A stretch of DNA of 64,000 nt, from positions 20,899-84,898 of the forward strand of contig CAYVUV010000093.1 in assembly GCA_964455095.1 (NCBI GenBank), read 5' to 3'. Shown here piece by piece: positions 15,734 to 26,700 of this stretch (positions are counted from its first letter, which is position 1; every line of letters starts with the position of its first letter). Source of the stretch: CAYVUV01 sp964455095. Its GTDB lineage: Bacteria; Desulfobacterota; Binatia; HRBIN30; CADEER01. The notes under the pieces were generated by a model. The model was not told the DNA's origin and made no database searches. It worked only from the letters and a program-made list of their open reading frames with translations. Both the position numbers and the translations under genes were made by a program.

Positions 15734-18700
15734 ATGCAGGCATTGCTCCGCCGCGCCATGCTGGCAATCGTCCTCCTGGCCGGCGCAACTCCAGCAATCG
15801 GGGGAGTGGCGCGCTGCACCGGTGACTGCGACGACGACAAGGGTGTCGGCATCGCGGAGTTGATCACGGCGGTCAACGTCGCGCTGGGCACGCGCGACCT
15901 GCTCGACTGCGAGAACGGCGATCGCGACGGCGACGGCGCCGTCGAGATCGAAGAGCTGGTGCGCGCCGTCTCGCACGCGCTCGACGGCTGCGAAGGCGAC
16001 ATCGAGCCGCGATTGTTCAAGACGCGCATCGACCACCCGTTCGATTCCTATCTGGCGTTCCCCGCCACGCAGGGGGGACCGTCCTGGGTGAAGTTCACCA
16101 TCCGCGTCGACCAGCCGCACGTCGTCTACTTCCAGAACAGCGTGCAGATCCCCTTTCACCAGACCTTCGTCGCCGCGGCGCTCGAACCATACATCGGCTG
16201 GACCCCGGCCGAGATCGACGCCGTCTCGCTGCATGCCGACGGCCAGGAGCTGGTCTTTGGCGCCGTGCTCTATTCGCCGACGCTGCCGCACGAGATCGCC
16301 ATCCAGCTCGTGCGCCAGGACGCCTACTCGGTCGACGAAGTCGTCGCCTACTTCGCCGCCGTACGCGCCTCGATTCGAGCCGCACAAAGCGTGCCCTTCT
16401 TCTACTTCCCCACCTTCGAACAGCAGGAGAGCGCCGCCGCCAACCGCGAGGCCCTGGCCTCGGCCGGCATCCCGCTCGGCTCGACCGAGCGCTGGGTCCA
16501 CGGCGACGTCTGCTACGCCTTCGGCTGGGCGCACGGCCGCGTCGTCTACGTCGCCGGCGACGACATCGCCGACGCCTACGCCGCGGGCACGCTGCGCCCC
16601 GAGGACATTCTGCTCACCGACGGCGTGCCGGCGGAAATCCCGTTCGTCGCCGGCGTGCTGTCGCTTGCCCCGTCGACACCGAGCTCGCACGTAGCGATTC
16701 TCGCCGGCGATTGGGAGATCCCCTTCGCGTTTCTGTCGCGGGAAGAATCGGTCGCGGCAGCGCAGGCTCTGATCGGTCGCGAGGTGGTGCTGCGCGCCAC
16801 GACGCTGTCGCCGCACTTCTTCACCGGCGCCGACGTCGACGCAGCCGCCTGCCAGGTCCGCCTGGTCGACGTCACCGGCGCCCTCGACGACGCCGTCGTA
16901 TCGCACCTGCGCGGGCTCAAACGCGCCCCCGATCTCGCCATCCGCCCGTTCGAGCTCTCGGGCAGCTACACGGCCGAGGTCGACACGGCGACACCGGACG
17001 ACGTCGTGTCGATCGGCGGCAAGGCGGCGAACTACGGCTTCCTGCGCCGGGCGATTCCGCAGAGCTCGCGCATGGCGATCGCGTTCACGTTCGACCTGTG
17101 GAACGACTACCTCGACCAGACGATCGACGGCGGCGCCACGCTGCGCGCCAGGATCGCCGCGCTCCTCGCGCCCTTTCCCACCTACCCGCCAGCGGATTTC
17201 GACGCGCTCTTCAACGCGCTCGACGACGTCCGCGATCTCATCGACGACGAGGCCGATTTCACCCCGGCGCAGCGGACGATCATCCTCGCCGCGCTGCAGC
17301 GCTTCGACCCCAACCTGCCGATTCGCTTCCGCTCCTCGACCAACGTCGAGGACAGCGACGTCTTCACCGGCGCCGGTCTCTACGAGAGCGAGAGCGGCTG
17401 CCTGGCGGACGAGCTCGACGGCGACGCGGAGGGGCCGAGCCGCTGCGACGCGACGCGCCCCGGTGAGCGTGGCGTCTTCCGCGCTCTGCGCAAGGTGTTC
17501 CAGAGCTTCTACAACGACAACGCGTTTCTCGAACGGCTGCGCCACCGCGTCGACGAGACGACGGTCGGTATGGCGGTGCTCGTCCACCACACCTTCACCG
17601 ACGACACCGAGCTCGCCAACGGCGTCGCGACACTGCGCGCCATGGGGCCGACCAACGCCGTCGTGACGATCGTCTCGCAGCCGGGCGCGTTCTCCGTCAC
17701 CAACCCCGAGGACGACGGCCGGCCCGAGGTCGTCGAGGTCTACGCCTTCGACGACAGCCGCATCGCCGCGCTCCGGCAGGGCGCCGACCGCCTGCCCCTG
17801 GGTGCGACGGTTCTGGAGATGCCCGGCGAATACACGGCGCTGACCAACCTGCTCATCGAGGTCGGGCACGCCTTCGGCGAATTTCACGGCGAGACCTATT
17901 TCGACATCGAGTTCGAGTACAAGAAGATCGTCGGCGAAGGGTTGGACGTGAAGCAGGTGCGGCGCATCCCCGGCATCACCGCGCGCGAGACGCCGCCGGT
18001 GCTGATCCACAGCCCTCTCGAGTTGTGCACCTTCCAGGGCGAGTACAGCGACGTCTTCGCCAACTATCGCCTCAAGTCGCGCTGGCAGCCCGCCTTCACC
18101 AACGGGCCGATCGAAGCGCGAGGCGAGACGTTCTACGCCACGGCCGCGCACCAGTACGTGCTCGCCGGCGGCGTGCGCGACCTGGCTGGCGCTCCGTCGA
18201 CCTGGCCCGACGCCGGCCACGAAGCATTCGATCCGGAGACGCCCGGCGTTCTCGGCTTCAGCGAATCGTGGAGCGTCGGCAGCGGCGCCGCGCGGCGCGT
18301 CATGCAGTTGAAGACCCTGGTGCCGACCAGCATCGGCCCGGCGCGCATTCCCATCGTGTTCGCGGAGGATCTCGGCTTCACGCTCGAAGCCGAGCTCGAC
18401 ACGCCGGTTCCCTACCTCGACTACAACGGCGAGATTGTCTTGCGCAGCGAGGAAAGCACGCGGCTGCATCCGTGCGCCGACCAGCAGCCGCTGACGGAGC
18501 AGTACCTGCTCCAGGACCGAACCTACACGGAGAACGCGGTCGTACTCGCGACGCATTTCTACTGGCCTCCGTTCCCCACCGGCGCCATCGCCGGTTACAC
18601 CGCGCCAGTCGACCGCTGGGTCGAGACGACGATTGACGGCGTCAGCACCCAGCCCGTCGCATTGGACGGATACTTCTCACAGACCTATCGCCCCGAGCAC

Positions 18701-18886
18701 CACAACTTCGATGAGAACTTCATCTTCGATCCGCATCTCGAAGAGGGTGTCGACGCCAGCACGCTGGCGGAGTGGGACAGCAAGGGGATTCAGGCTGTGG
18801 TCCGACCGGCGGGGTTCGGCAACCTGCCGCTGCGTGCGCTGACGACGGATGGTCGACTCGTCGACCTGGCCGGGCTGCTGGAGTAG
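15734..18886 (+). CDS. Secreted dikinase-like protein (phosphohistidine plus PPDK-type ATP-binding domain)
   Basis: The 1050-aa product starts with a signal peptide (AMLAIVLLAGATPAIGG) and a Cys-rich EF-hand/dockerin-like module (residues 28-90). Around residue 319 it has TPSSHVAILAGDWEIPF, like the swivelling phosphohistidine domain (TSHxAIxAR-x-x-IP). From about residue 430 it has IGGKAANYGFLRRA, then IRFRSSTNVEDSDVFTGAG near 535, the signature of the PPDK/PEP-synthase ATP-binding domain. The order His domain then ATP-binding domain is that of glucan water dikinases rather than PEP synthase. Export of an ATP-dependent enzyme is odd. A structural or surface role, or phosphorylation of a glycan, are possibilities. 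Confidence 0.7.
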   Translation: MQALLRRAMLAIVLLAGATPAIGGVARCTGDCDDDKGVGIAELITAVNVALGTRDLLDCENGDRDGDGAVEIEELVRAVSHALDGCEGDIEPRLFKTRIDHPFDSYLAFPATQGGPSWVKFTIRVDQPHVVYFQNSVQIPFHQTFVAAALEPYIGWTPAEIDAVSLHADGQELVFGAVLYSPTLPHEIAIQLVRQDAYSVDEVVAYFAAVRASIRAAQSVPFFYFPTFEQQESAAANREALASAGIPLGSTERWVHGDVCYAFGWAHGRVVYVAGDDIADAYAAGTLRPEDILLTDGVPAEIPFVAGVLSLAPSTPSSHVAILAGDWEIPFAFLSREESVAAAQALIGREVVLRATTLSPHFFTGADVDAAACQVRLVDVTGALDDAVVSHLRGLKRAPDLAIRPFELSGSYTAEVDTATPDDVVSIGGKAANYGFLRRAIPQSSRMAIAFTFDLWNDYLDQTIDGGATLRARIAALLAPFPTYPPADFDALFNALDDVRDLIDDEADFTPAQRTIILAALQRFDPNLPIRFRSSTNVEDSDVFTGAGLYESESGCLADELDGDAEGPSRCDATRPGERGVFRALRKVFQSFYNDNAFLERLRHRVDETTVGMAVLVHHTFTDDTELANGVATLRAMGPTNAVVTIVSQPGAFSVTNPEDDGRPEVVEVYAFDDSRIAALRQGADRLPLGATVLEMPGEYTALTNLLIEVGHAFGEFHGETYFDIEFEYKKIVGEGLDVKQVRRIPGITARETPPVLIHSPLELCTFQGEYSDVFANYRLKSRWQPAFTNGPIEARGETFYATAAHQYVLAGGVRDLAGAPSTWPDAGHEAFDPETPGVLGFSESWSVGSGAARRVMQLKTLVPTSIGPARIPIVFAEDLGFTLEAELDTPVPYLDYNGEIVLRSEESTRLHPCADQQPLTEQYLLQDRTYTENAVVLATHFYWPPFPTGAIAGYTAPVDRWVETTIDGVSTQPVALDGYFSQTYRPEHHNFDENFIFDPHLEEGVDASTLAEWDSKGIQAVVRPAGFGNLPLRALTTDGRLVDLAGLLE

Positions 18887-18890
18887 CGGC

Positions 18891-19445
18891 TCAGCGCTTG
18901 TTCCGCTCCGCGAGTCGCGCGCGGGTCATGCGCTCGCGAAGACCGCCTTCTTTGAGGAAGGCCTGCTCGAGCTGCCGGATCTGACGATCGAGAAGGTAGT
19001 TGGTCTGGTGGATCAGGCAAATGATGATGTTGGCCACCACCTCGGGTGGGCGAGTTTCGATATAGGGCCTATAGGTCTCATAGGACCCATTTTTCTTCGA
19101 CCCCAGTTTGCGGACAAACAGCGCCTCTTTGCTGTCTTTCTCCCAGAGAGGAAATCCGCGCGTGCGCAGGAAATCACGGTAATCTTCCAAGAGCTCTTCT
19201 TGGCTCGCGCGAGCCACGTTCATCAACTTGATCTCCATCTCCTTGGAGGTGCCTGACGCCATGCTGCCTTCGACGATGTTCTGCTTGCCGGACCGTGCTG
19301 CCTGCACCATCTGGTCATGTGTGCGGCTGCGCCGGTCGATGAAGTGGTCGCAGAAGAACACCGTCGCGTCGTAGACGATCAGTGCCTTCTTGTAGGACAG
19401 CAGGTCCTTGTACCCGCCGTGCTTGGGGATGAACCCGGAGCCCAT
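18891..19445 (-). CDS. Four-helix-bundle protein (S23/avd-like)
   Basis: The product is 184 aa from ATG 19445 behind GGAAG. It matches the four-helix-bundle family with a C-terminal extension: LLSYKKALIVYDATVFFCD, MVQAARSGKQNIVEGS, then the helices EMEIKLMNVARASQEELLED and IIICLIHQTNYLLDRQIRQL. Members related to the 23S rRNA-insert protein and to Avd pack as pentamers and bind nucleic acid. Their role in most genomes is unknown. The start lies one base after the stop of the propeller-GT-C gene, so it is the last gene of the glycosylation operon. No diversity-generating reverse transcriptase is present. Confidence 0.8.
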   Translation of the reverse strand: MGSGFIPKHGGYKDLLSYKKALIVYDATVFFCDHFIDRRSRTHDQMVQAARSGKQNIVEGSMASGTSKEMEIKLMNVARASQEELLEDYRDFLRTRGFPLWEKDSKEALFVRKLGSKKNGSYETYRPYIETRPPEVVANIIICLIHQTNYLLDRQIRQLEQAFLKEGGLRERMTRARLAERNKR

Positions 19446-19446
19446 C

Positions 19447-22400
19447 TCACTTCCCTGCCGCCTGCCGCACCGTCGCGGCATCGACAAGGTACACCCACAC
19501 AATGGTGCCCGGGGGCAGGCAGGCGATCTGCTCGACTCGGGCCGTTGGGTAGATACGCTCGATGACCGTGCGCTCCTCGGCGCGGCTGGGCAGAACGATG
19601 AAGGCCGCGCCCGGCGCCGGGTCGACTGGGGCGATCGGCAGCGTGTCTGCGAGCTTGGTGGTGAGGTCGGAGAGATCCGAGTCGCTGGCGAAGAAGCGGA
19701 ACAGGCCGGCCAGGGAGGAGACATCCTCGCGCTTGCGGACGAGGTAGTGGTGGTACTCGGGGTGCTCGCGGATGTAGCGCGCGGCCATCACCGCGCCTTC
19801 GGCGGCGAAGACGGTGCGGCCGTCCGGGCCGAGAGGCCGGCGCACCGCCGCCCACACCGCCGTCAGGTTGGCGGCGCTGATGGCCGCGAGCAGCGCCAGG
19901 GCGCCGGCCTGCGCCGGAAGCCGCCACCAGTGCGGTCGCCATCTGTCGGTCAGCGCCAGCATGCGGTCGAGCGCCACGCCGCTGGCGAGCATGATCGGCA
20001 CCAGTGCCGCGAGAAAATGATAGTGCGTCGGCGGCCCCGGCAGCACGGCGCTGCCGAGAAAGATACAGATCGCACCCCACGCCAGGACGAGAAACGTCGC
20101 CGGCGTCCGCCACCACAACAGCAGGTACCCGAGTCCGACGCCGAACAGCACCGCACCGTCGCGCATGCAAATGGACTCGCCGGTCGAGACGCCCCAGGCA
20201 CTTTCGGCGTAGAAGAGGATCGCCCCGAACGAATGCCCCAGCTGATGCGCCCAGAGCGCCGGGTCCCAGCGAATGGAGCCGTCGGGGTTGAGGAACACGA
20301 CGATCTCGCTGGCGCGCTGCGCGACGATCGTATCGGCCATCGACTGCGCCTGCATCGGCAGGTAGACCATGCACCCGCCCAGCACGAGCCACAGCAGCCC
20401 ACTGCGCTGCCGCCACAGCGCGCGCGGGTAGAGGACCGCGAGATAGAGCAGCAACGCGGCTCCGACCGGCACGTACGTCACCGAGGCGTAGTAGCCGAGC
20501 AGTGCCCAGCCGCTCAGCACGCCGGCCAGGCACCAATGAAATCGACAGCCGCGGCGCAAGCCGACGGCGGCGCAATAGAGCGCGAAGAGGAACGGCGGCA
20601 CCGGATCGAGCACATAGGGCTGGCGCGAGTACAGCAGCAGGACGTGATTCACGCACACCAGCAGCGCCGCAATCACGGCGACGCGCGCGTTGAACAGCAC
20701 CGCGCCGAGCAGATAGGTGCCCCACACCACGGCAACGCCGGACACCGCGGCCGACAGGCGCAGCACCCAGTACTCGCGGCCGAACACCTCGAACGCCGCC
20801 ATCACCGGCACCAGCCACGGCCGGCCGATCGAGTAGACGCGCGAAAAGAACGGCCGCCACTCGCCACGCATGGCGCGCAGCACCTCGTGGCCGAACATGC
20901 CGTGGTCGTGGTGCACGTGGTCGGGGTAGTACCCGATCTGCCAGAAGCGCAGCACGGCCGCCGCCAGCACCAACGCCAGCGCCAGCCACAACGACCGCGA
21001 GCCACGCGCCTTCGCCGGGCGCGGCGGAAATGCCGCGGCCACCACCCAGATCTGCCCGGCCAACCACAGCGCCACGGCGATTGCCTGCTCCTGCGGCGCC
21101 AGACGCAGCACGGCGATGCACCCCGCCAGGCTCGCAACCGCCAGCGCGAGCAACACGGCGAGCCGCCAGCGATCGCCGCGCGGCGGCGGCGCCGTCCATT
21201 GACTCGCAACGAACGACGACAGCGTACCGGCCGCGCCCGCCATCGCGTTCAGGATGCGCAACGCCACCGCCGCCGCGACACAACCGGCGGCGAACTCCCA
21301 TGAGCGGCGATCGAAGCCGCTGGCGGTGATCTCCTTCGCGCTGGCCCACGCGACGTACACGCCGCCGGCGAGCACCACGACGAAGAACGCCATCGCCGCC
21401 CAGCGCAACGGCCGCGCCGCTGCTGCTGAACTGGGAATGGCCGCGGGCGCGGCATCCGCCGCGGGGTGTCGCATCCCGCGGCGCCAGAGCTCGCGTGCTT
21501 CGCGCCGGCGCAACAGCACGGCGATCAGCAGCGCGGCGAGCGCGCCGAGTATCGGCACCGGCAGCGCGCGCTGCCACCACGGCACGTCCGGCGGCACCGC
21601 GGCCCGCGCGGCGGTCGCGTTGAGCCACTCGACCTCGGGTTCCCACACCAGTCCGATCAACACGGTGCCGCGCGCCGACAAGTTGGCGCAGGTGGGGCGC
21701 AGATCGGGTTCGTAGAGCTGCGCCGAACCGTCCGGGCGCGATATCCAGACGCGATAGTCCTCGGGCGACACGGCGATCAGGTCGCCGCCCGGACCAATGC
21801 GGGTGTCCTCGACGTGGCGCACGATGCTCATGACGCGCAACAGCCGATAGTCGGGCGCCAGGACGCGCAGCTGATGGTTGTCGAAATCGGTGGTGAAGAT
21901 CGTGCCGTCCGCCGCCACGTCGAGCGATGAGACGGAGGTGAAGAAGCGCTTCGGATCCGTATCGATCCACTGCCCCGCCGCGTCGGCGTGTCCCGGCGGT
22001 TCGGATTGCCACACCACCGAACCGTCGGGCTTCATCTCGACGAGCTGGCCGTAGGCGGCGTTGCGCGTCAGCAGGATATTGCCGTTGGCCAGCGGCACGG
22101 CGGTGCGGACACCTGGCACGCTGCGCTGCCACTCCAGGCTCAGATCGGGAGACGTCGCGACGATCTCGTTGAGGCCGGTGACGAGCAGTCCGCCGCCCGG
22201 CCGCGGCCGCGCCCGGACCGGGAACGTCCCGATCCGCCGCCGCCACTGCACCGCCCAGGCCGCGTCGAGCTGCAGCACCTCGTGCGCATCCTGATCGACC
22301 AGCAGCAGGCCGCCGTCCGGCAGCGGCGTGACGTCGGACGGTTTGCGCAGCCCGCGCAGCTTGCGCAGCGGTGTGAAGTCGCGGTCGTACTCGACTACCA

Positions 22401-22512
22401 GCGACGGCCCGTCACCAATCTCTATTACGGGCACCGCCGGCGCTGCTGCCGCGGCGCGGGCGACGAGCAGGGCGATGACCACACCCCGCAGCGCCGCGCT
22501 GAGTCTGCTCAC
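19447..22512 (-). CDS. Beta-propeller/GT-C (PMT-like) fusion membrane protein, copy 1
   Basis: The product is 1021 aa from GTG 22512, a start that matches its paralogue. Residues 1-25 are a signal peptide. About 30-340 form a propeller of NHL/ASST-like blades (DGGLLLVDQDAHEVLQLD, AVPLANGNILLTRN, VSSLDVAADGTIFTTDFDN). After several transmembrane helices, a GT-C glycosyltransferase of the dolichyl-phosphate-mannose family begins near residue 500. Its first-loop acidic motif is IGYYPDHVHHDHG and it has about 11 more helices. GT-C enzymes take sugar from polyprenyl phosphate at the periplasmic face. The propeller may bind the acceptor protein or cell-wall glycan; this is inference. Confidence 0.8.
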   Translation of the reverse strand: MSRLSAALRGVVIALLVARAAAAAPAVPVIEIGDGPSLVVEYDRDFTPLRKLRGLRKPSDVTPLPDGGLLLVDQDAHEVLQLDAAWAVQWRRRIGTFPVRARPRPGGGLLVTGLNEIVATSPDLSLEWQRSVPGVRTAVPLANGNILLTRNAAYGQLVEMKPDGSVVWQSEPPGHADAAGQWIDTDPKRFFTSVSSLDVAADGTIFTTDFDNHQLRVLAPDYRLLRVMSIVRHVEDTRIGPGGDLIAVSPEDYRVWISRPDGSAQLYEPDLRPTCANLSARGTVLIGLVWEPEVEWLNATAARAAVPPDVPWWQRALPVPILGALAALLIAVLLRRREARELWRRGMRHPAADAAPAAIPSSAAAARPLRWAAMAFFVVVLAGGVYVAWASAKEITASGFDRRSWEFAAGCVAAAVALRILNAMAGAAGTLSSFVASQWTAPPPRGDRWRLAVLLALAVASLAGCIAVLRLAPQEQAIAVALWLAGQIWVVAAAFPPRPAKARGSRSLWLALALVLAAAVLRFWQIGYYPDHVHHDHGMFGHEVLRAMRGEWRPFFSRVYSIGRPWLVPVMAAFEVFGREYWVLRLSAAVSGVAVVWGTYLLGAVLFNARVAVIAALLVCVNHVLLLYSRQPYVLDPVPPFLFALYCAAVGLRRGCRFHWCLAGVLSGWALLGYYASVTYVPVGAALLLYLAVLYPRALWRQRSGLLWLVLGGCMVYLPMQAQSMADTIVAQRASEIVVFLNPDGSIRWDPALWAHQLGHSFGAILFYAESAWGVSTGESICMRDGAVLFGVGLGYLLLWWRTPATFLVLAWGAICIFLGSAVLPGPPTHYHFLAALVPIMLASGVALDRMLALTDRWRPHWWRLPAQAGALALLAAISAANLTAVWAAVRRPLGPDGRTVFAAEGAVMAARYIREHPEYHHYLVRKREDVSSLAGLFRFFASDSDLSDLTTKLADTLPIAPVDPAPGAAFIVLPSRAEERTVIERIYPTARVEQIACLPPGTIVWVYLVDAATVRQAAGK

Positions 22513-22519
22513 GACGCGG

Positions 22520-23629
22520 TCACTGGGCGCGTGCGGCGATCTCTTCTTGCGAAAGGGCTCGCCCGTAGACCTGGAAGTTGGCAATCGTCGCGCTGGCACC
22601 GGTCGGGGGCGCCTGCGGGACGTCGGAGCCGAGGTAGAGCGGCGTGCCGGGGCGAATCTGCAGCTGTCCGGAGTAGCTGTTCTGTCCGGCCATGACGTTG
22701 TCGATGTAGAAGGTCGTCAACTCGTCGCCCCACGTCGCGGTCAGCGTGTGGCGCTCGCCCGCCGCCCATTCATCGATCGGCACGCTGATGCCGGTCTCTT
22801 CTCCCGTGTTGGCGGCGAAGACGAAGCGCATGTACTTGCCGTTCTTGTAGATGCGCAGCAGGTTGTCGGGCTCGTTCGGCGTGCGGATGTTGACCAGCGA
22901 GAAGTCCCCTTCGTCGGCGCCGTTCCAGGTCGGCTGCAGGTCGAGCGAAATCGTCCCGGCGTCGCCGCGCACGTTGCCCGCGTCGGGGAACGCCAGCACC
23001 GACTGCGGCTTGAAACGCACGCCTTTGCCTTCGTCGTCGTAGGACAAGTCCTGCTCGACCAGCGGGGCCGTGCCGTCTTCGGCAACCAGGCCAGCCTTGG
23101 CATCCAGGGGCAACGACAGAACGACATCGGCTGCTGGGCCCTTGTCGTCGTCCGGGTCCTCGTCCGCCGCGCGGTCCTCGTCCGGCGGGTTGCGCTCGCT
23201 CTGCCCGCCGGAGAGGTGATCCGCAATCGCGCTGCGGCGCTCGGCCGATACCGCCGGCATACCGGGAATGTCCGCAATCGCCGCGCCCGAGACCCCGCCG
23301 CCAGACGCGCCGCGCACCGCCGAACCGATGTGGCTGCCCGCACCGCGCCGCCCGGTCGTGATCACCACGGCGCCACGGCCCGGCGGCCGCGCCCCCTCGC
23401 CCGCCGCCGATTCGCCCGCGCCGCTCGATCCCTTCCTGGCGCGCACGGCGCGGCCGGGCTCTTTGCCCGGCAACGGATGGCCGAAACGCGCGCGCTGTGC
23501 CGGCTCGTCTTCGGACACCAGCGCCGGATCGTCGCCCGGCAGCACCACAGGGCGGCTCAGCATCCGCGGGGCAACTGCCGCCAGCGCCGCCGCGGCCAGG
23601 GTCAGCACGATGATCTGTGCTCGTGACAT
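22520..23629 (-). CDS. Membrane-anchored LamG/concanavalin-like protein
   Basis: The 369-aa product has an N-terminal hydrophobic anchor (AQIIVLTLAAAALAAVA). A disordered stretch rich in Gly, Arg, Asp and Glu (about 40-165) precedes a LamG-like jelly-roll (about 165-365): GTISLDLQPTW, FSLVNIRTPNEPDNLLRIY, HTLTATWGDELTTFYIDNV and ATIANFQVYGRALSQEEI. LamG domains bind carbohydrate or protein ligands. It lies between the two propeller-GT-C genes and ends 7 bases before the next start, so the three are probably one assembly for modifying a surface component. Confidence 0.8.
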   Translation of the reverse strand: MSRAQIIVLTLAAAALAAVAPRMLSRPVVLPGDDPALVSEDEPAQRARFGHPLPGKEPGRAVRARKGSSGAGESAAGEGARPPGRGAVVITTGRRGAGSHIGSAVRGASGGGVSGAAIADIPGMPAVSAERRSAIADHLSGGQSERNPPDEDRAADEDPDDDKGPAADVVLSLPLDAKAGLVAEDGTAPLVEQDLSYDDEGKGVRFKPQSVLAFPDAGNVRGDAGTISLDLQPTWNGADEGDFSLVNIRTPNEPDNLLRIYKNGKYMRFVFAANTGEETGISVPIDEWAAGERHTLTATWGDELTTFYIDNVMAGQNSYSGQLQIRPGTPLYLGSDVPQAPPTGASATIANFQVYGRALSQEEIAARAQ

Positions 23630-23713
23630 GCGGTACCGCTCCTCACCCTCCCCTGCCTGCGAGGCTGGCCAACAAACCGCGCACTGTCAAGCTGGCCGCC
23701 GGCGAATCGCCAT

Positions 23714-26700
23714 CTACGGTGCGGCCAGGTCGCGCCGCGCAGCGCGCACGGACTCAGCGCTGACCAGATACGTCCACAGCGTCTGCCCGTGATCGCAGAG
23801 TACCTCGTTGGACTCGGCGCCGGGGTACATCGCCTCGATCGCCCGCCGGTCCGCGGCACGGCCGGGCAGCACGATGAACGACGCACCGGCAGCCGGCTCG
23901 ACCGGCTCGACCGGCAGTGCGCCGCCGAGCTCGCGGCTCAGATCCGACACGTCGGCGTCGTCGCCGAAGAATGCCAGAATCGGCGACACGGCAGTCAGCT
24001 CGTCGCGCGATCGAACCAGGTAATGGCGGTAGGCGGGGTGGGCGCCGATGAAGCGCGCCGCCATGACGTCGGCCTGGGCGCGAAATGCCGTGCGCCCGTC
24101 AGAGGCGCGCGGCCGGCTCACTGCATTCCAGGCCGAGCGGAGATCCCTCGACGCGACGAGGGCGAGCAGGCCCAATACCGCCGCCTGGGCGAGGAGGCGC
24201 ACGGGCCGCGGCGTGCCATCGGCGAGCGCCAGGCCGCGGTCGAGCGCGACGGCAGCGACGAGCAGGATCGCGACAACGCCGGAGAGAAAGTGGTAGTCGC
24301 TCGGCGGCGTCGGCAGCACCGCACTGCCGAGGAAGATCGACAGCCCGATGGTTGCGAGCACGGCGCAGGTGGCCGGTGTCCGCCACGACAGCAGCAGGTA
24401 CGTCAGCCCGATGCCGAACAGGCACGCGCTCACACCGATGCACACCGGCGACCGGCTGATCACCCCCCACGATCCGGTGCCCCAGTAGACAATGGCGCCG
24501 AACGAGCGCCCGAGCTGATACGCCCACAACGCCGGGTCCCAGTTGATCGAACCATCGGGATGGAGAAACACGACGATCGAGTTGGCGCGGTGCGAGATGC
24601 CCGACTCGGCGGCCAGCATCGGCAGGTAGACCACGCACGCACCGGCGACGAGCCACCCCAGCACGGCGCGGCTGCGCCACAGGCGGCGCGGGTAGCGCAC
24701 TGCGACATAGAGGAGCAGCGTCGCGGCAATCGGCACGAACGTCATCGAGACGTAGTACGCCATTAGTGCCCAGCCACCGAGCACACCGGCCAGGCACCCG
24801 TGCCAGCGGCTGCCGCGGCGCAACCCCACGGCGGCGCAGTAGAGGCTGAAGAGAAACGGGGCGACCGGGTCGAGCACATAGGGCTGGCGCGAGTACAGCA
24901 CCAGCACGTGATTGACCGCGACCAGCAACGCGGCGATCAGCCCGGTGCGCCCATTGAACAGCTCGCGCCCGAGCAGATAGGTGCCGCACACGACCGCGAC
25001 GCCCGCCACGGCGGCGGGCAGGCGCAGCACCCAGTACTCGATGCCGAACAGCCGCAGCCCGGCCAGATACGGCAGCAGCGCCGGGCGGCCGACCGAGTGC
25101 ACGCGCTCGAAGAACGACTGCCAATCGCCGCGCAGGGTCTTCAGCACTTCGTGGCCCAACAGGCCGTGGTCGTGATGAACGAAGTCGGGGAAGTAGCCGA
25201 TTTGCCAGAAGCGCAACCCGGCCGCGGCGAGCAGCACCACCGCCAGCGCCGCGCGGGCGACGGGCGCCGTGCGCTCCGTCCGGGGCGCGACGGCGGGCGG
25301 CCACGCCGCGGCGAGGATCCAGATCTGCGCCATCGTCCACAGCGCCATGGCGAGCGCCTGCTGCTCGGGCCACAGGCGCAGCACGGCGATGCAGGCGGCC
25401 AGACTGACAGCCGTTGCGATGGTCAAGGAACGCGACGGCCCGGCGGCGGCGGGCGGCGGATCGCGCCACCCGGCTGGAACGAAGGACGAGAGCGTGACGG
25501 CACTGCCGACCAGCGCATTCAACCCGCGCAGCGCCACGCCGGCCACGACACAACAGGCGACAAACCACCACATCCGCTCCGCCGTCCCCAGTGCGAGCTG
25601 CGCCAGGACGATCTCGCGCCAGGCCTGATACGACGACGCGACCAGCACCGCGACACCGGCGGCAAGCGCCGCCGCGCCCCAGGCGCCCAACTGGCGATGC
25701 GCAGTCGCGACACGCGGGGTCGGCGGCCGTTGCGCTTCGCCGCGCCGATACTCGCCCCGCCGCCGCCAGACGACGAACAGCGCCAGCGCCACGGCCATGA
25801 GGGGCAGCGGCAGCGCGCGTTGGTGCCAGGCGACGACAGGCGGCGATTCGGCGCGCGCGGCGCTGGCGTTCAACACCGCCGCTTCCGGCACGACGTTCAA
25901 CCCGACCCACAGCGTGCCGCGCGGCGACAGGCTGGCGACCACCGGCTGATGCTCTGGCGCGAACGAGCGCTCGCGTCCATCGGCGGTCCGCACCCAGACG
26001 CGGCCCACCTCCGGCGAGACGAAGACCTGCTCGGCGTGCGGCCCGAGGCGCGTATCGGACACGCTCAGCGGCGCCGGCACGACGGCGCGCGGCGTGTAAT
26101 CGGGTGCCAGGAGGCAGAGCTGCACGCCGTCGCTGTCGGCGGTGAAGACCGTCCCGTCGGGCGCGACATCAAGGGCCCAGAGCGAGCGAAAGGTGCGCCC
26201 CGGCGCTTCGGCGACCCACTCGCCCGTGGCGCTGCGGTAGCCGAGCGGCTTCGAGCGCCAGATCACTTCACCCGCGGGCGTCAGCTCCGTCAGCCATCCC
26301 TGACCCTCGTTCGACGCCACCAGGATGTTGCCGTTCGCCAGCGGCACGGCGGCGCGGGCGTTGGCCACTGCCAGACGCCACTCGACGCTGCGGTCGGCGC
26401 GCAGCGCGATGACCGCGTCGACCAGCGTGATCAGATAGCCGCCGCCCGGCCGCGGACGCGCGCGCACCGGCATGCCGTCGATCGCCACGCTCCAGCGCAA
26501 CGTGCCGTCGGCATCGACGAGCAGCACGCGCCGCGCGCCGAGATCGACCACCAGCACGCTGTCGTCGTCGAGCGCGGTGACGTCGGTCGGCCGCTGCAGA
26601 CCGCTCAGGCGGCGCAGGGGGCGGAACTGTTCGTCATACTCGATGGCCAGGGACGCGCCATCGCCGACGGTGGTCGAAGAAACATCGGCAGCGGCGGCAA

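Noticed and set aside
18891..19445. Diversity-generating retroelement suggested by the avd-like four-helix-bundle protein
   Set aside because: No reverse transcriptase, template repeat or variable C-type lectin domain is present nearby.
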